64,000 nt of DNA from Flavihumibacter petaseus NBRC 106054 (GTDB lineage Bacteria; Bacteroidota; Bacteroidia; Chitinophagales; Chitinophagaceae), in the NCBI RefSeq assembly GCF_000974785.1, contig NZ_BBWV01000002.1, positions 806,001 through 870,000 on the forward strand. The letters are read 5' to 3'. A program made the position numbers and the translations under genes. This document shows positions 51,686 to 60,831 of this stretch, piece by piece. Each line of letters begins with the position of its first letter. Within the stretch, counting starts at the first letter, position 1. Under the pieces are notes generated by a model. The model was not told where the DNA came from and ran no database searches. It worked only from the letters and a program-made list of their open reading frames with translations.

Positions 51686-54600
51686 ATGAAAAGACTCCCT
51701 TCATTATTAATTCCGGGAAAGCGGCCCTGGCTGGTTTTCCTTCTTTGCTGTTTTGGCCTTGCCTTGTCTGCGCAGGTCCGGATCACCGGCAAAGTAAATG
51801 ATGCCCAGGGCAACCCCCTGCCGGGCATTTCGGTTAACGTTAAACGAACTACTGTAGGAACGGCATCCGATGCCAATGGCAATTATGTTTTAACCGGCAA
51901 CCTTAAACCGGGAGATTACGAATTGGAGTTTAGTGGTGTCGGCTTTAAAACCATTCAGCAAAAACTTGTAATTTCTGCTGCTGCCAATTACGAAGCCAAC
52001 CAGCAACTCTCACCGGATGCTCTGGGACTGGATGAAGTTATCGTGACTGGTACGAGTGCCGGGACAACTAAGAAGCAACTGGGCAGCTATATCAGCTCAT
52101 TGAAAGCTGATGAGTTGAACAAAGGTGTTCCCTCCAACGTGCTGCAATCGCTCCAGGGCAAAACTGCCGGTGCGCAGATCATTCAGAATTCCGGTGATCC
52201 TGCAGGCGGTATTTCTGTCCGACTCCGGGGAATTAGTTCCGTTTCCTCTTCTTCTGAGCCTCTATACATCGTGGACGGTGTGATCGTGAACAACGCGACT
52301 AACCGCGTAACCAACACTTCCGGTAACTACGACGGCAACAATTTCGTTGGTGCTATCGGACAGAACCGCATGGTAGACATCAATCCCGCCGATATTGAAA
52401 GGGTGGAGGTATTGAATGGTGCAGCGGCTGCTGCAATTTATGGAAGCCGCGCCAATGCCGGGGTGATCCAGATCTTTACCAAAAGAGGCAAGACAGGTGC
52501 CCCGACGCTGAATTTCTCCACCAGCCTTATGGTCAGTGAGCTGCGAAAGAAGCTGGAGGTAAGCCAGGCACCTACCAAATTCGGTGGTCCGACGGATGGT
52601 CCCAATGCTCAAACGCAGGACATCCTGACGCCGTCACTGGTGAATACCACTCCGGTGACCCGCTACGATTACCAGGATTATATCTTCCGTACAGCCATTG
52701 GTACTGACAATACCCTGTCTTTTTCCGGCGGCACCGAAAAGACCAAATATTATGGTTCCGGTACCTATTTCTACAACCAGGGTATCGTAAAGAACACCGA
52801 TTTTCAACGCTACAATTTCCGTATAAATCTGGACCAGACACTTGCTTCGTGGGCTTCCCTGAATATGGGGCTGAACTATATCAACAGCACAGCGAACGAG
52901 AAACCCGATGGCAACTCTTTCTTCTCGCCTATGAATAGTGTGACCATCATCGGCAACTTCCACGACATCTGGCGTCGCGACCCTGCCGGTAACCTGATGG
53001 CTGTGGGTGAACGTGGACGCGTCAATCCGGTTTCTGTAATCGAAGACATCAAACAAAAGCAAACCACTTCCAGGATCATTGCGAATGTGGGGCTGAAGCT
53101 GAAACCCATGAGGAACCTGACAATAGATTACCTCCTGGGTATTGACAACTACACGCAAAATGGTACCACGCTGATTCCTCCTTTTGCCTACAACGTGGGT
53201 GACGGCTTTTACGGCGGCGGGTCAACTTTACTGGCTGACCGCAATGGTTATGCCAGTACCGCTAACAATAATTTCCTCGGTGTGAACAATGACCTGAATG
53301 CCACCTATACCGCGGAAATAAACGAATTCATCGGAAGTACCACGCAGCTTGGTGTATCCCAGCAATACGAACGGAACCGATATTCCCTGTTCCAGGGCCG
53401 TGGCCTGGCGCCGCTGATTGAAACGGTTAATGGTGCGGCAACGGTTTTGCCCGGAGCAGATGAAAGAAGTGAGATTTCCGTAACGGGTGCTTATGTGCAG
53501 CAAAATTTCCGCTTCTGGAATTCGCTGTTTCTCACCGGCGCAATTCGCCTGGACGGATCTTCCGTTTTCGGAAAAGACCAACGCAATCAAACCTATGTAA
53601 AGGCAAGCGGTTCATACGTGCTTTCTTCAAACGACTATTGGACCAAATCCGGCCTCGCCAACTTCTGGAACCTGTTTAAAGTACGCGTGGCTTATGGTGA
53701 AAGCGGCAACCTTACCGGCATCGGTGCCTACCAGCGGTTCAATAGCTATACGTCAGCGCCATTTGTCGGAAAATCTACGCTGAATGGCAGCACAACACTT
53801 GCCAATTCTGACATCAAACCAGAAAGGCAACAGGAGTTGGAATTCGGTACAGATATGGCATTCTTCAACAGCAGGTTGAATTTTACCCTCAATGTATATA
53901 CGAAAAAAGTAAAAGATCTGTTGATCAACCGCGTTTATGCACCTACAACAGGTTACAGCAGTTACCTCAGCAACCTCGGCTCTCTTGAAAACAAAGGGAT
54001 CGAAATCGTTCTGGGCGGCACACCCGTTAAAACAAAAGACCTCACCTGGGACGTAAACTTTATCTATAACCGCAACCGGAACAAAGCGATTGATATCGGT
54101 CAGGCACTTACCCTGTTCAGCACGAACGCCGGCGCTCCTGTTGCCATCCTTCAGGGCGAGCCCATCGGCGTGTTCTATGGTACTTTCTTTGCCAAAGATG
54201 AAAACGGTGGAGAGGTAAAGAATACCAAAGGAATTCCGCAAATGGAAAAAGGGGTGCAGAACAGCCCGCTATCCTATACGCCGCAACGGGATGCCAATGG
54301 TTTACCGACCGGCAGTACGCTTAGGAAAATAATAGGAGATCCGAACCCCGACTGGACCGGATCATTTGTAACCGATCTCACCTATAAAAAATTCGGACTG
54401 AGGGTACAGGTGGACGCTGTTCAGGGTGTAGATGTATTCAATGCCGATTTTCGTACCCGTCAGGGTGTAGGCAACGGGAAGGTGGCCGAACAGGAGCATG
54501 AAGGACTGTTACCCCGTGGTTATATTTCCGCTACAGAAGGAATTTATAATATTGAAGAATGGAGAATTGACGATGGCTCCTTTGTAAAGCTCCGCGAAAT

Positions 54601-54808
54601 ATCACTTAATTATCATTTCGGCAACTGGAAAAAACTCCGCGACCTTAATTTTATGCTGAGCGGCAGAAACCTTTTCAGCTGGGATGACTATAAAGGGTAT
54701 GATCCTGAAGTAAATGCAGCTGGACAAAGCACACTGTTGAGGGGAATCGATTTCGGTTCTGTGCCTATTCCCCGCACCTTCAGCTTATCTATCCAGGCTA
54801 AATTCTAA
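51686..54808 (+). CDS. SusC/RagA-family TonB-dependent outer-membrane transporter
   Basis: The 1040-residue protein has a signal peptide (cleavage near Leu-Ser-Ala-Gln), an N-terminal carboxypeptidase-regulatory-like domain (Gly-Lys-Val-Asn-Asp-Ala-Gln-Gly, about 30-110), a plug (Leu-Asp-Glu-Val-Ile-Val-Thr-Gly-Thr; Arg-Leu-Arg-Gly-Ile-Ser-Ser; Pro-Leu-Tyr-Ile-Val-Asp-Gly-Val) and a large beta-barrel ending in an aromatic C-terminus (Lys-Phe). With the downstream SusD-like lipoprotein it should take up an oligosaccharide or other large nutrient using TonB energy. No glycoside hydrolase or sensor flanks the pair, so the substrate is open. Confidence 0.95.
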   Translation: MKRLPSLLIPGKRPWLVFLLCCFGLALSAQVRITGKVNDAQGNPLPGISVNVKRTTVGTASDANGNYVLTGNLKPGDYELEFSGVGFKTIQQKLVISAAANYEANQQLSPDALGLDEVIVTGTSAGTTKKQLGSYISSLKADELNKGVPSNVLQSLQGKTAGAQIIQNSGDPAGGISVRLRGISSVSSSSEPLYIVDGVIVNNATNRVTNTSGNYDGNNFVGAIGQNRMVDINPADIERVEVLNGAAAAAIYGSRANAGVIQIFTKRGKTGAPTLNFSTSLMVSELRKKLEVSQAPTKFGGPTDGPNAQTQDILTPSLVNTTPVTRYDYQDYIFRTAIGTDNTLSFSGGTEKTKYYGSGTYFYNQGIVKNTDFQRYNFRINLDQTLASWASLNMGLNYINSTANEKPDGNSFFSPMNSVTIIGNFHDIWRRDPAGNLMAVGERGRVNPVSVIEDIKQKQTTSRIIANVGLKLKPMRNLTIDYLLGIDNYTQNGTTLIPPFAYNVGDGFYGGGSTLLADRNGYASTANNNFLGVNNDLNATYTAEINEFIGSTTQLGVSQQYERNRYSLFQGRGLAPLIETVNGAATVLPGADERSEISVTGAYVQQNFRFWNSLFLTGAIRLDGSSVFGKDQRNQTYVKASGSYVLSSNDYWTKSGLANFWNLFKVRVAYGESGNLTGIGAYQRFNSYTSAPFVGKSTLNGSTTLANSDIKPERQQELEFGTDMAFFNSRLNFTLNVYTKKVKDLLINRVYAPTTGYSSYLSNLGSLENKGIEIVLGGTPVKTKDLTWDVNFIYNRNRNKAIDIGQALTLFSTNAGAPVAILQGEPIGVFYGTFFAKDENGGEVKNTKGIPQMEKGVQNSPLSYTPQRDANGLPTGSTLRKIIGDPNPDWTGSFVTDLTYKKFGLRVQVDAVQGVDVFNADFRTRQGVGNGKVAEQEHEGLLPRGYISATEGIYNIEEWRIDDGSFVKLREISLNYHFGNWKKLRDLNFMLSGRNLFSWDDYKGYDPEVNAAGQSTLLRGIDFGSVPIPRTFSLSIQAKF

Positions 54809-54826
54809 CAGCGAAAAAAAATTATC

Positions 54827-56149
54827 ATGAAAAGAATTAATCTTCCTATATCATTCTTTGCATTCCTGGTGGTGGCCACTTCGGTGATGCCTGGTTGCAA
54901 AAAAGATTTTTCCAACCCCAATGCTGCGCCAGAGGATGAAGTATTTACTTCAGCCAGAGGCATGACAGCAGTGGGCGTGGGACTTCAACGGAAATATAGC
55001 TATTCACGTGCCGGCGATGTATACAATATTGTTACTGCCAACGGATTTACCACCAACGAATTGTTGCTGATGAATGCTGGTAATACCGCTGAAGCGCAAT
55101 TGAGTGTCGGGGGAACAGCAGTAGATCCAACCAATACCATTCTCGCCAATATCTGGGCAAACGGCAGCAAGATCATTCTCGACGCCAACAGGATCATTAC
55201 AGCGGCGCCAACCATCACAGATCCGAACTATGTCAGTGCGCTTACCGGGTATGCAACCATCTTTAAAGCGCAGGCATTGGGCAGTCTGGCTATGTTCTGG
55301 GAAAAGGTTCCCGACACTTCCGGAATTCTGCAGGTTACATTCTCTGACCGCATGCTGGGTTACCAGCGCGCAATTGCGTCTATTGATAAAGCCCTCGCCC
55401 TGATTGCAGCTGATTCCATTAGTGCTAACTTTGCCCTGAACATTCCCCCTGGTACCAATATCAAGCAAACTTTGCTGGCATTGAAAGCACGCTATGCCGT
55501 TTTCTCCGGCGACTGGGACAACGCGCTTGCTGCAGCGAATGCAGTGGATCTTACCGTTAAGAGCACCATGAATTTTGACGGTGCCAGTCCGAATCCGATT
55601 TTCGAAACAGCAACTGCTACCAACAACGTTTACCAGGTGATTGATTCTACGTTTGGATTGCCCGAAGGCCTGCGTCCGGAAAATTCAGACAAAAGAGTCC
55701 AATTCTATACGTTGCTCAATACACAGCTTAGTCCCGATAAACCTGTGCCACCACGGTTCCGCATCAATGGCTTCGGCGTAGCAACTGCGACATCCTACCC
55801 TTATTATGTTCCGGGAGAAATGACCCTCATCAAAGCAGAAGTTTATGCGCGTAAAAACCAACTGCCTGATGCGATCGCCGAAATCAATAAGATCCGCACC
55901 AAAAAGGCAGCAGATGACCCATTCGGCATCGGGGCAGATGAATCGCCCTATGCCGGTGCGGTAACCCAGGACGCTGTGCTGACAGAAATTTACCGTCAGC
56001 GTTGTATTGAACTTTATATGCAGGGCTTCAAACTGGAAGACAGCAGACGGTTTGATCGTCCTATTGCGGAAAAGAAACGCAATTTTTTTCCTTACCCTTT
56101 TGCTGAAAGGGACAACAATTCCAATACACCGCCGGATCCATTATTTTGA
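54827..56149 (+). CDS. SusD/RagB-family nutrient-binding outer-membrane lipoprotein
   Basis: The 440-residue product has a lipoprotein signal with Met-Pro-Gly-Cys (Cys24), and SusD-type features: Asn-Pro-Asn-Ala-Ala-Pro, helical TPR-like units, a Tyr-Tyr-Val-Pro-Gly-Glu-Met-Thr-Leu-Ile-Lys-Ala-Glu-Val-Tyr-Ala-Arg segment, Ile-Asn-Lys-Ile-Arg-Thr and the C-terminal Gln-Arg-(x)-Ile-Glu-Leu-Tyr region. It closes the lid on the SusC barrel 18 bases upstream. It is somewhat shorter than many SusD proteins (about 500), but complete at both ends. Confidence 0.93.
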   Translation: MKRINLPISFFAFLVVATSVMPGCKKDFSNPNAAPEDEVFTSARGMTAVGVGLQRKYSYSRAGDVYNIVTANGFTTNELLLMNAGNTAEAQLSVGGTAVDPTNTILANIWANGSKIILDANRIITAAPTITDPNYVSALTGYATIFKAQALGSLAMFWEKVPDTSGILQVTFSDRMLGYQRAIASIDKALALIAADSISANFALNIPPGTNIKQTLLALKARYAVFSGDWDNALAAANAVDLTVKSTMNFDGASPNPIFETATATNNVYQVIDSTFGLPEGLRPENSDKRVQFYTLLNTQLSPDKPVPPRFRINGFGVATATSYPYYVPGEMTLIKAEVYARKNQLPDAIAEINKIRTKKAADDPFGIGADESPYAGAVTQDAVLTEIYRQRCIELYMQGFKLEDSRRFDRPIAEKKRNFFPYPFAERDNNSNTPPDPLF

Positions 56150-56170
56150 CTTTATATTTCAGACGGCTAT

Positions 56171-56206
56171 AAAAAAGAGCGCAGCTTTGGTTGCGCTCTT
56201 TTTTTA
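56171..56206 (+). terminator. Rho-independent terminator after susD
   Basis: Stem AAGAGCGCA / TGCGCTCTT with an 8-base loop, flanked by A6 and T7 runs. Can also serve the convergent bioA. Confidence 0.92.
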
Positions 56207-56263
56207 GGTGGCCTGCTGAAGCATTTAGATTGTTGCAGCAGTAAACATTTCAGAAGCGTTACA

Positions 56264-57571
56264 TCATAGTGCTGATGCCGCATCAAACACCTTGTGCATT
56301 GCCGCCACTGCCTTTTCCACCATCATTGCATGCTCATCGGGTTTAAGGCAATAGGGTGGCATAAAGTATAAGGTATTTCCCAGCGGCCTCAGGAACAGTC
56401 CTTTCTGCAATGCCTCATGTGTCAGGTGCGGCCCTATCGCATTGAGGTAACCTGATTCTCCCTGAACGATGTCAAAGGCAAGAATAGTTCCGAGTTGCCG
56501 CAGCTGCCGCATTTGAGCCCTGTTTCCGGTCATCTGGGGCAATTCACGGGCCGCTTGCTCATGCCACCGGCTGATCTGCGCCACCCGGTCCATCGTCCCT
56601 TCCTGATTAAAAATTTCCAGGCTGGCCAGCGCTGCCGTGCAGGCCAGCGGATTTGCAGTAAAGGAATGGCCATGGAACAATGTCTTTTTGCGGTCGTCGC
56701 TCCAATAGGCATCGAAGATGCGGGCGGTGCAGGCGGTCACCCCCAGCGCCATCGTTCCGCCGGTTAGTCCTTTCGACAGGCAGATAATATCCGGCTTTGC
56801 TTTCATCTGTTCAGACGCAAACAGGGTTCCGGTTCTGCCGAATCCGGTGAGCACTTCATCAGCAATACAAATCACTTCCAGGTCCTGCAGCCGTTGCAGC
56901 AGTTTATCCAGCCATGCGGGCGCATACATATTCATACCGCCTGCACCCTGCAACAATGGTTCATAGATAAAGCCTGCCAACTGGTCGCCTGCTGCAGTAA
57001 GCACCTGTTCAATGACTGGCCAGGTGTTTTCATCCGGCAGATCGATCCAGACGGTTTCAAAAAGGTAATCGTCAAAGGGTGCGGTAAACACACTCCTGCC
57101 GCTTACGGCCATGGCACCGAAAGTGTCACCATGATAGGCGTTGCGGAAGGCCAGGATCTTTTTCCTGGCCGGCCGGCCATCAGGAGACCTGTTCCACCAG
57201 TACTGGATGGCCATCTTGATGGCTACTTCCGTAGCAGTGCTGCCATTATCCGAATAAAAAATCCTGGACATATGGCCAGGCAGCAGGGGAATCAGTTTTT
57301 CGGCGAGCTCAATTGCCGGCTGGTGGGTAAACCCGGCAAAAATGACCTGTTCCAGCTTCCTGGCCTGGGCTGCAAGACGTTCGGCAATATAGGGATGGGC
57401 GTGTCCATGCAGGGTTACCCACCAACTGCTGATGGCATCCAGGTAACCCCTTCCGTCAGCACCGTACAGCCAGGCACCGGCCGCCTTTTCAATAAACAGG
57501 GGTGGAGGTGCTGTCTTTTCCTGGGTGTAGGGGTGCCAGATCAGGTTTTTATCCTTTGATAACCAATCCAT
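56264..57571 (-). CDS. bioA: Adenosylmethionine-8-amino-7-oxononanoate aminotransferase
   Basis: BioA makes 7,8-diaminopelargonate in biotin synthesis with SAM as amino donor. The 435-residue class III aminotransferase begins Asp-Lys-Asn-Leu-Ile-Trp-His-Pro-Tyr-Thr, has Ser-Asn/Asp-Asn-Gly-Ser-Thr-Ala-Thr-Glu-Val-Ala-Ile-Lys, Ala-Asp-Glu-Val-Leu-Thr-Gly-Phe-Gly-Arg and the PLP Lys in Leu-Ser-Lys-Gly-Leu-Thr-Gly-Gly. His-Gly-His-Ser-Phe-Thr-Ala-Asn-Pro fits BioA. Other bio genes are not in the window. Confidence 0.95.
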   Translation of the reverse strand: MDWLSKDKNLIWHPYTQEKTAPPPLFIEKAAGAWLYGADGRGYLDAISSWWVTLHGHAHPYIAERLAAQARKLEQVIFAGFTHQPAIELAEKLIPLLPGHMSRIFYSDNGSTATEVAIKMAIQYWWNRSPDGRPARKKILAFRNAYHGDTFGAMAVSGRSVFTAPFDDYLFETVWIDLPDENTWPVIEQVLTAAGDQLAGFIYEPLLQGAGGMNMYAPAWLDKLLQRLQDLEVICIADEVLTGFGRTGTLFASEQMKAKPDIICLSKGLTGGTMALGVTACTARIFDAYWSDDRKKTLFHGHSFTANPLACTAALASLEIFNQEGTMDRVAQISRWHEQAARELPQMTGNRAQMRQLRQLGTILAFDIVQGESGYLNAIGPHLTHEALQKGLFLRPLGNTLYFMPPYCLKPDEHAMMVEKAVAAMHKVFDAASAL

Positions 57572-57575
57572 CCGC

Positions 57576-57583
57576 CAAAACTA
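57576..57583 (-). promoter_or_regulatory. -7 promoter element (TAGTTTTG) for bioA
   Basis: The minus strand reads TAGTTTTG four bases before ATG 57571. No BirA-type operator is recognised. Confidence 0.5.
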
Positions 57584-57669
57584 ACAATTAAGCCGCTGGA
57601 TTGACCATTGATGTTTTTTTAACGGGATGCAACGGGCGCAGGTGGTATCTTGTCAACTTATTCAACAAT

Positions 57670-58242
57670 ATGACCAATGAACAGCAACTGGTCCGGGATT
57701 GCCTGAAAGGGAAGCCATCGGCGCAAAAAATGCTCTATGAGCAGTTTGCGTCCCAGATGCTGGGCGTCTGCTATAGGTATACCAAGTCCGTAACGGATGC
57801 GGAAGACGTACTACAGGAAGGATTTATTAAAGTTTTTCATTATCTCGCCCAGTTTCGTGGAGAGGGTGACCTGGGGGCCTGGATCAGGCGCATTATGGTC
57901 ACGACCGCGATCAACTACCTGAAGAAAAATGCCAAATACCAGTATGACCTTTCCTTCACAGGAGAAGAAAAAGGGTATTTGCATCCGGTATCCCCGGACA
58001 ATCCGGAGGTCAGCCTGAGTGCGAAGGAGCTTTCCGACCTGATCCGGCAGTTGCCTCCCGGATACCAGGCCATTTTTAACCTGCATGCCGTGGAAGGTTA
58101 CACGCATGTTGAAATCAGTTCTATGCTGGGAATTCATGAAGGAACTTCCCGCTCTCAATATGCCCGTGCCCGCAACCTGTTGATCACCTGGTTGCAGCAA
58201 GAATCCGAACCCGTAAATCTAGCACACTATGCCCGATCATGA
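57670..58242 (+). CDS. ECF-type RNA polymerase sigma factor (second)
   Basis: The 190-residue protein has sigma region 2 (about 15-85, Val-Thr-Asp-Ala-Glu-Asp-Val-Leu-Gln-Glu-Gly-Phe-Ile-Lys) and region 4 (about 125-175, Gly-Tyr-Thr-His-Val-Glu-Ile-Ser-Ser-Met-Leu-Gly). It is unrelated in detail to the sigma factor at 6.7 kb. ATG 57670 replaces the longer start at 57601, which adds residues outside the family. Its end overlaps the next gene by 14 bases, so the partner is translationally coupled. Confidence 0.92.
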   Translation: MTNEQQLVRDCLKGKPSAQKMLYEQFASQMLGVCYRYTKSVTDAEDVLQEGFIKVFHYLAQFRGEGDLGAWIRRIMVTTAINYLKKNAKYQYDLSFTGEEKGYLHPVSPDNPEVSLSAKELSDLIRQLPPGYQAIFNLHAVEGYTHVEISSMLGIHEGTSRSQYARARNLLITWLQQESEPVNLAHYARS

Positions 58243-59743
58243 ATTTGATAAGGCCCTTGGGGAAAAAGCCCGTGAACTGCGGCTTCAACCTTCACCAGCT
58301 GTCTGGGAAGGTGTAGCAGCGCAGTTGCAGGAAAAAAAGCGCCGCCGTGGCGCCGCCTGGTTCCTGATGGCAGCCGCCGTTGCCGGTCTCAGCCTCGGTG
58401 GCTGGTGGCTGGCTGAACGCCATTCCCCCCAGGAAGGCCACCAGCAGGTGGTTACCACCAATCCTGATCAGCAGGCTGCAACAACCGGTTCTTCCGCTAC
58501 TGCAAAAACTGCAGGTGAAAACAGCAACGCAGCGGATAGCAGGGATGTCGCCAGCAACCAACCTGAATCAATAAATGCCAATTCTGTTACCAATTCAGAT
58601 GCCGGAACCGGTAGCGATGCAGCTGGCAATGCCGCTGATAATACCACTGATAATGCCGTAACAAAACGCAGGATCAATAACCATAATACCACTGCATATC
58701 GTTCAACTGTACACAACCAGATGAAATCAGCAGCCGGCATCACTACCGGATCTGCTACTGCTAAAACTTCCCGTAAACAACAGGGAAATACAGGGAACAC
58801 ACCTGGAATCGACCAGTCTGCTGATAACTACGGCGCTACCATTCTTACAGAGAACAGTGTTCCGCGTGTACCCGAAGCCTTTGCCGGTCAGCTTCCGTTG
58901 CAGGGCAAACAATCCATCGCTGTTCAGCAGCCTAAGTCAAAAACCGGCAATATTCGTCCTGGAAATCTTCCTGCCACCACCATCTCCCTGAAAGAGAAAA
59001 CCAACCGCAAATGGCAGTACAGTTTTGAAGCCAGCGCCGGCGTAAGCACACTGAATGAACAGCCATTCTCCGGTTACAAGGCCGACCAGATGGAATACCA
59101 GCAGAACAGTTCACTCGCTTCCAACGGACTTGCTGTGATCCAGCGTAATCCTTCCGAAATAAAAGGCGGGTTCTCTTTTCAGGCGAAAGTACTTGCACAC
59201 AAACCCATCAGCAGTAAGCTCCGGCTCGGAACCGGAATTCAATACAGTTACCGTTCCTCCCAGGTTAAAATGGGTAAGGTGGTGGATTCCACTTTTGCCC
59301 TGTATAATATTGGTCAGGACAGGATCCTCTCTGCTCTGGCGTATGCCGGAGGGACCGCCAACAAAGGAAAAGACTTTACCAATAGTTACCATTATCTCGA
59401 AGTGCCCCTTGAGTTGTCCTGGAATATCGACCGCAGGAAGCACTGGTACTTCAATAACGGCGTTTCACTCGGATACCTGGTGAAATCTGATGCCCTGCTG
59501 TATGACAAAGACGGTGGCGTGTATTACAGGGATAATGATGCCCTTAACCGCTGGCAGGCCGGATTCTTCAGCAGCATTCAGTATAACATCAATCCAAAGT
59601 CTGATATGCAGGTTGCACTGGGTCCGAGTATTCAGTACCAGCTGACGCCGGTTGACCTGACGACTGACCGCAAACACCTGCTTCACCTGGGCTTTTCCGC
59701 CAGGCTGCAATGGGTGCGTCAATCCCGCGGTGCGATGAAGTGA
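58229..59743 (+). CDS. Anti-sigma-like membrane protein with long linker and outer-membrane beta-barrel-like domain
   Basis: The 504-residue protein starts with a short cytoplasmic segment (about 1-38; Pro-Ser-Pro-Ala-Val-Trp-Glu-Gly-Val), then one membrane helix (about 41-61). A long Thr/Ser/Asn/Ala-rich linker (about 65-250) follows, and a C-terminal domain (about 255-504) with alternating aromatic strands (Tyr-Ser-Phe-Glu-Ala-Ser-Ala-Gly-Val, Gly-Thr-Gly-Ile-Gln-Tyr-Ser-Tyr) like a small beta-barrel. The gene overlaps the ECF sigma gene by 14 bases. Inference: the N-terminus holds the sigma factor and the C-terminus senses the outer membrane. The 3' end overlaps queG by 25 bases in opposite direction. 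Confidence 0.8.
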   Translation: MPDHEFDKALGEKARELRLQPSPAVWEGVAAQLQEKKRRRGAAWFLMAAAVAGLSLGGWWLAERHSPQEGHQQVVTTNPDQQAATTGSSATAKTAGENSNAADSRDVASNQPESINANSVTNSDAGTGSDAAGNAADNTTDNAVTKRRINNHNTTAYRSTVHNQMKSAAGITTGSATAKTSRKQQGNTGNTPGIDQSADNYGATILTENSVPRVPEAFAGQLPLQGKQSIAVQQPKSKTGNIRPGNLPATTISLKEKTNRKWQYSFEASAGVSTLNEQPFSGYKADQMEYQQNSSLASNGLAVIQRNPSEIKGGFSFQAKVLAHKPISSKLRLGTGIQYSYRSSQVKMGKVVDSTFALYNIGQDRILSALAYAGGTANKGKDFTNSYHYLEVPLELSWNIDRRKHWYFNNGVSLGYLVKSDALLYDKDGGVYYRDNDALNRWQAGFFSSIQYNINPKSDMQVALGPSIQYQLTPVDLTTDRKHLLHLGFSARLQWVRQSRGAMK

Positions 59744-60645
59744 AGATTGCGCAGCACACCTGCATATTTCGCACGCTTCAGCGGCGAATGGCGGAACATT
59801 TTGCGGAACGCATCTTCTCCCAGTTGTTCCCAGTCTTCGGCAGCCATCGAGAATAAACCTGGTATCGCAGAAAACCCGGGCTCCGTTGCCGGCTGCGAGA
59901 AACGATTCCAGGGACAAACATCCTGGCAGGTATCGCATCCGAACATCCAGTTGTCAAATTTGCCCTGCTGCTCTTCGGGAATCAGTTGCGACTTCAGTTC
60001 AATGGTAAAATAGGAGATGCATTTATCTCCTGCGACCGTGCCGTCGGGTAAAATGGCACCGGTTGGACAAGCATCGATACAGCGGGTGCAGGTGCCGCAA
60101 TAGTCCCGCGCAAAAGGAGCATCGTAATCCAGCTCCAGGTCGGTGATCAGTGTGGCGATAAAGAAAAATGATCCCGAGGTCTTGTTGATCAGGTTGCCAT
60201 TCTTTCCCATCCAGCCCAGGCCGCTTTCTCTTGCCCATGCACGCTCCAGTACCGGTGCCGAATCCACGAACCCGCGTCCCTGCACATCACCAGCCAGTTC
60301 ACGGATCCTGAACAGCAGCTGATTCAGCTTTTCCCGGATCAGTTCATGATAATCGTTGCCATAGGCATACTTGGAGATCTTTGGTAAGCCTTCCGGCTGT
60401 TTCTCCACAGGAAAATAATTCATCAGCACGGTGATCACTGATTTCGCACCAGGGACCAGCTTGCCCGGGTCAACCCGCATGTCAAAATGGTTGGCCATAT
60501 AACTCATCATGCCATGATATCCTTTGTTCAACCATGCTTCCAGGTGCCGTTCGTCTTCTTCCAGGCGTTTGGATGCAGAAATTCCGCAATACATAAAGCC
60601 CAGCTCATAAGCCATCTTTTTGATATGATTACTTAGCGTAGGCAT
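59719..60645 (-). CDS. queG: Epoxyqueuosine reductase
   Basis: QueG reduces epoxyqueuosine to queuosine in tRNA using cobalamin and two 4Fe-4S clusters. The 308-residue protein has the Cys-Gly-Thr-Cys-Thr-Arg-Cys-Ile-Asp-Ala-Cys-Pro motif (about 185-196) and Cys-Asp-Thr-Cys-Gln-Asp-Val-Cys-Pro-Trp-Asn (about 232-242), plus the N-terminal Gly-Tyr-His-Gly-Met-Met-Ser-Tyr-Met segment. It lacks the HEAT-repeat tail seen in longer homologues, as is common in this phylum. Start at ATG 60645 gives Met-Pro-Thr-Leu; 60615 is an alternative. Confidence 0.95.
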   Translation of the reverse strand: MPTLSNHIKKMAYELGFMYCGISASKRLEEDERHLEAWLNKGYHGMMSYMANHFDMRVDPGKLVPGAKSVITVLMNYFPVEKQPEGLPKISKYAYGNDYHELIREKLNQLLFRIRELAGDVQGRGFVDSAPVLERAWARESGLGWMGKNGNLINKTSGSFFFIATLITDLELDYDAPFARDYCGTCTRCIDACPTGAILPDGTVAGDKCISYFTIELKSQLIPEEQQGKFDNWMFGCDTCQDVCPWNRFSQPATEPGFSAIPGLFSMAAEDWEQLGEDAFRKMFRHSPLKRAKYAGVLRNLHFIAPRD

Positions 60646-60831
60646 TACCGTTGAAAAATGTTGTATGTTATGGAATTTCAATTATTTTAGTCCCCAAACC
60701 TTATACTATGTATCCTCCTTGCAAACCGCATTACCGGCACCTTTTGCCTCCCCTTATCGCTGCAATTTACCTCCATCAGCAGCAATAAAAGCCGTTAATA
60801 TTTATCTGCAACCCAACTAAACTGTTGATAT

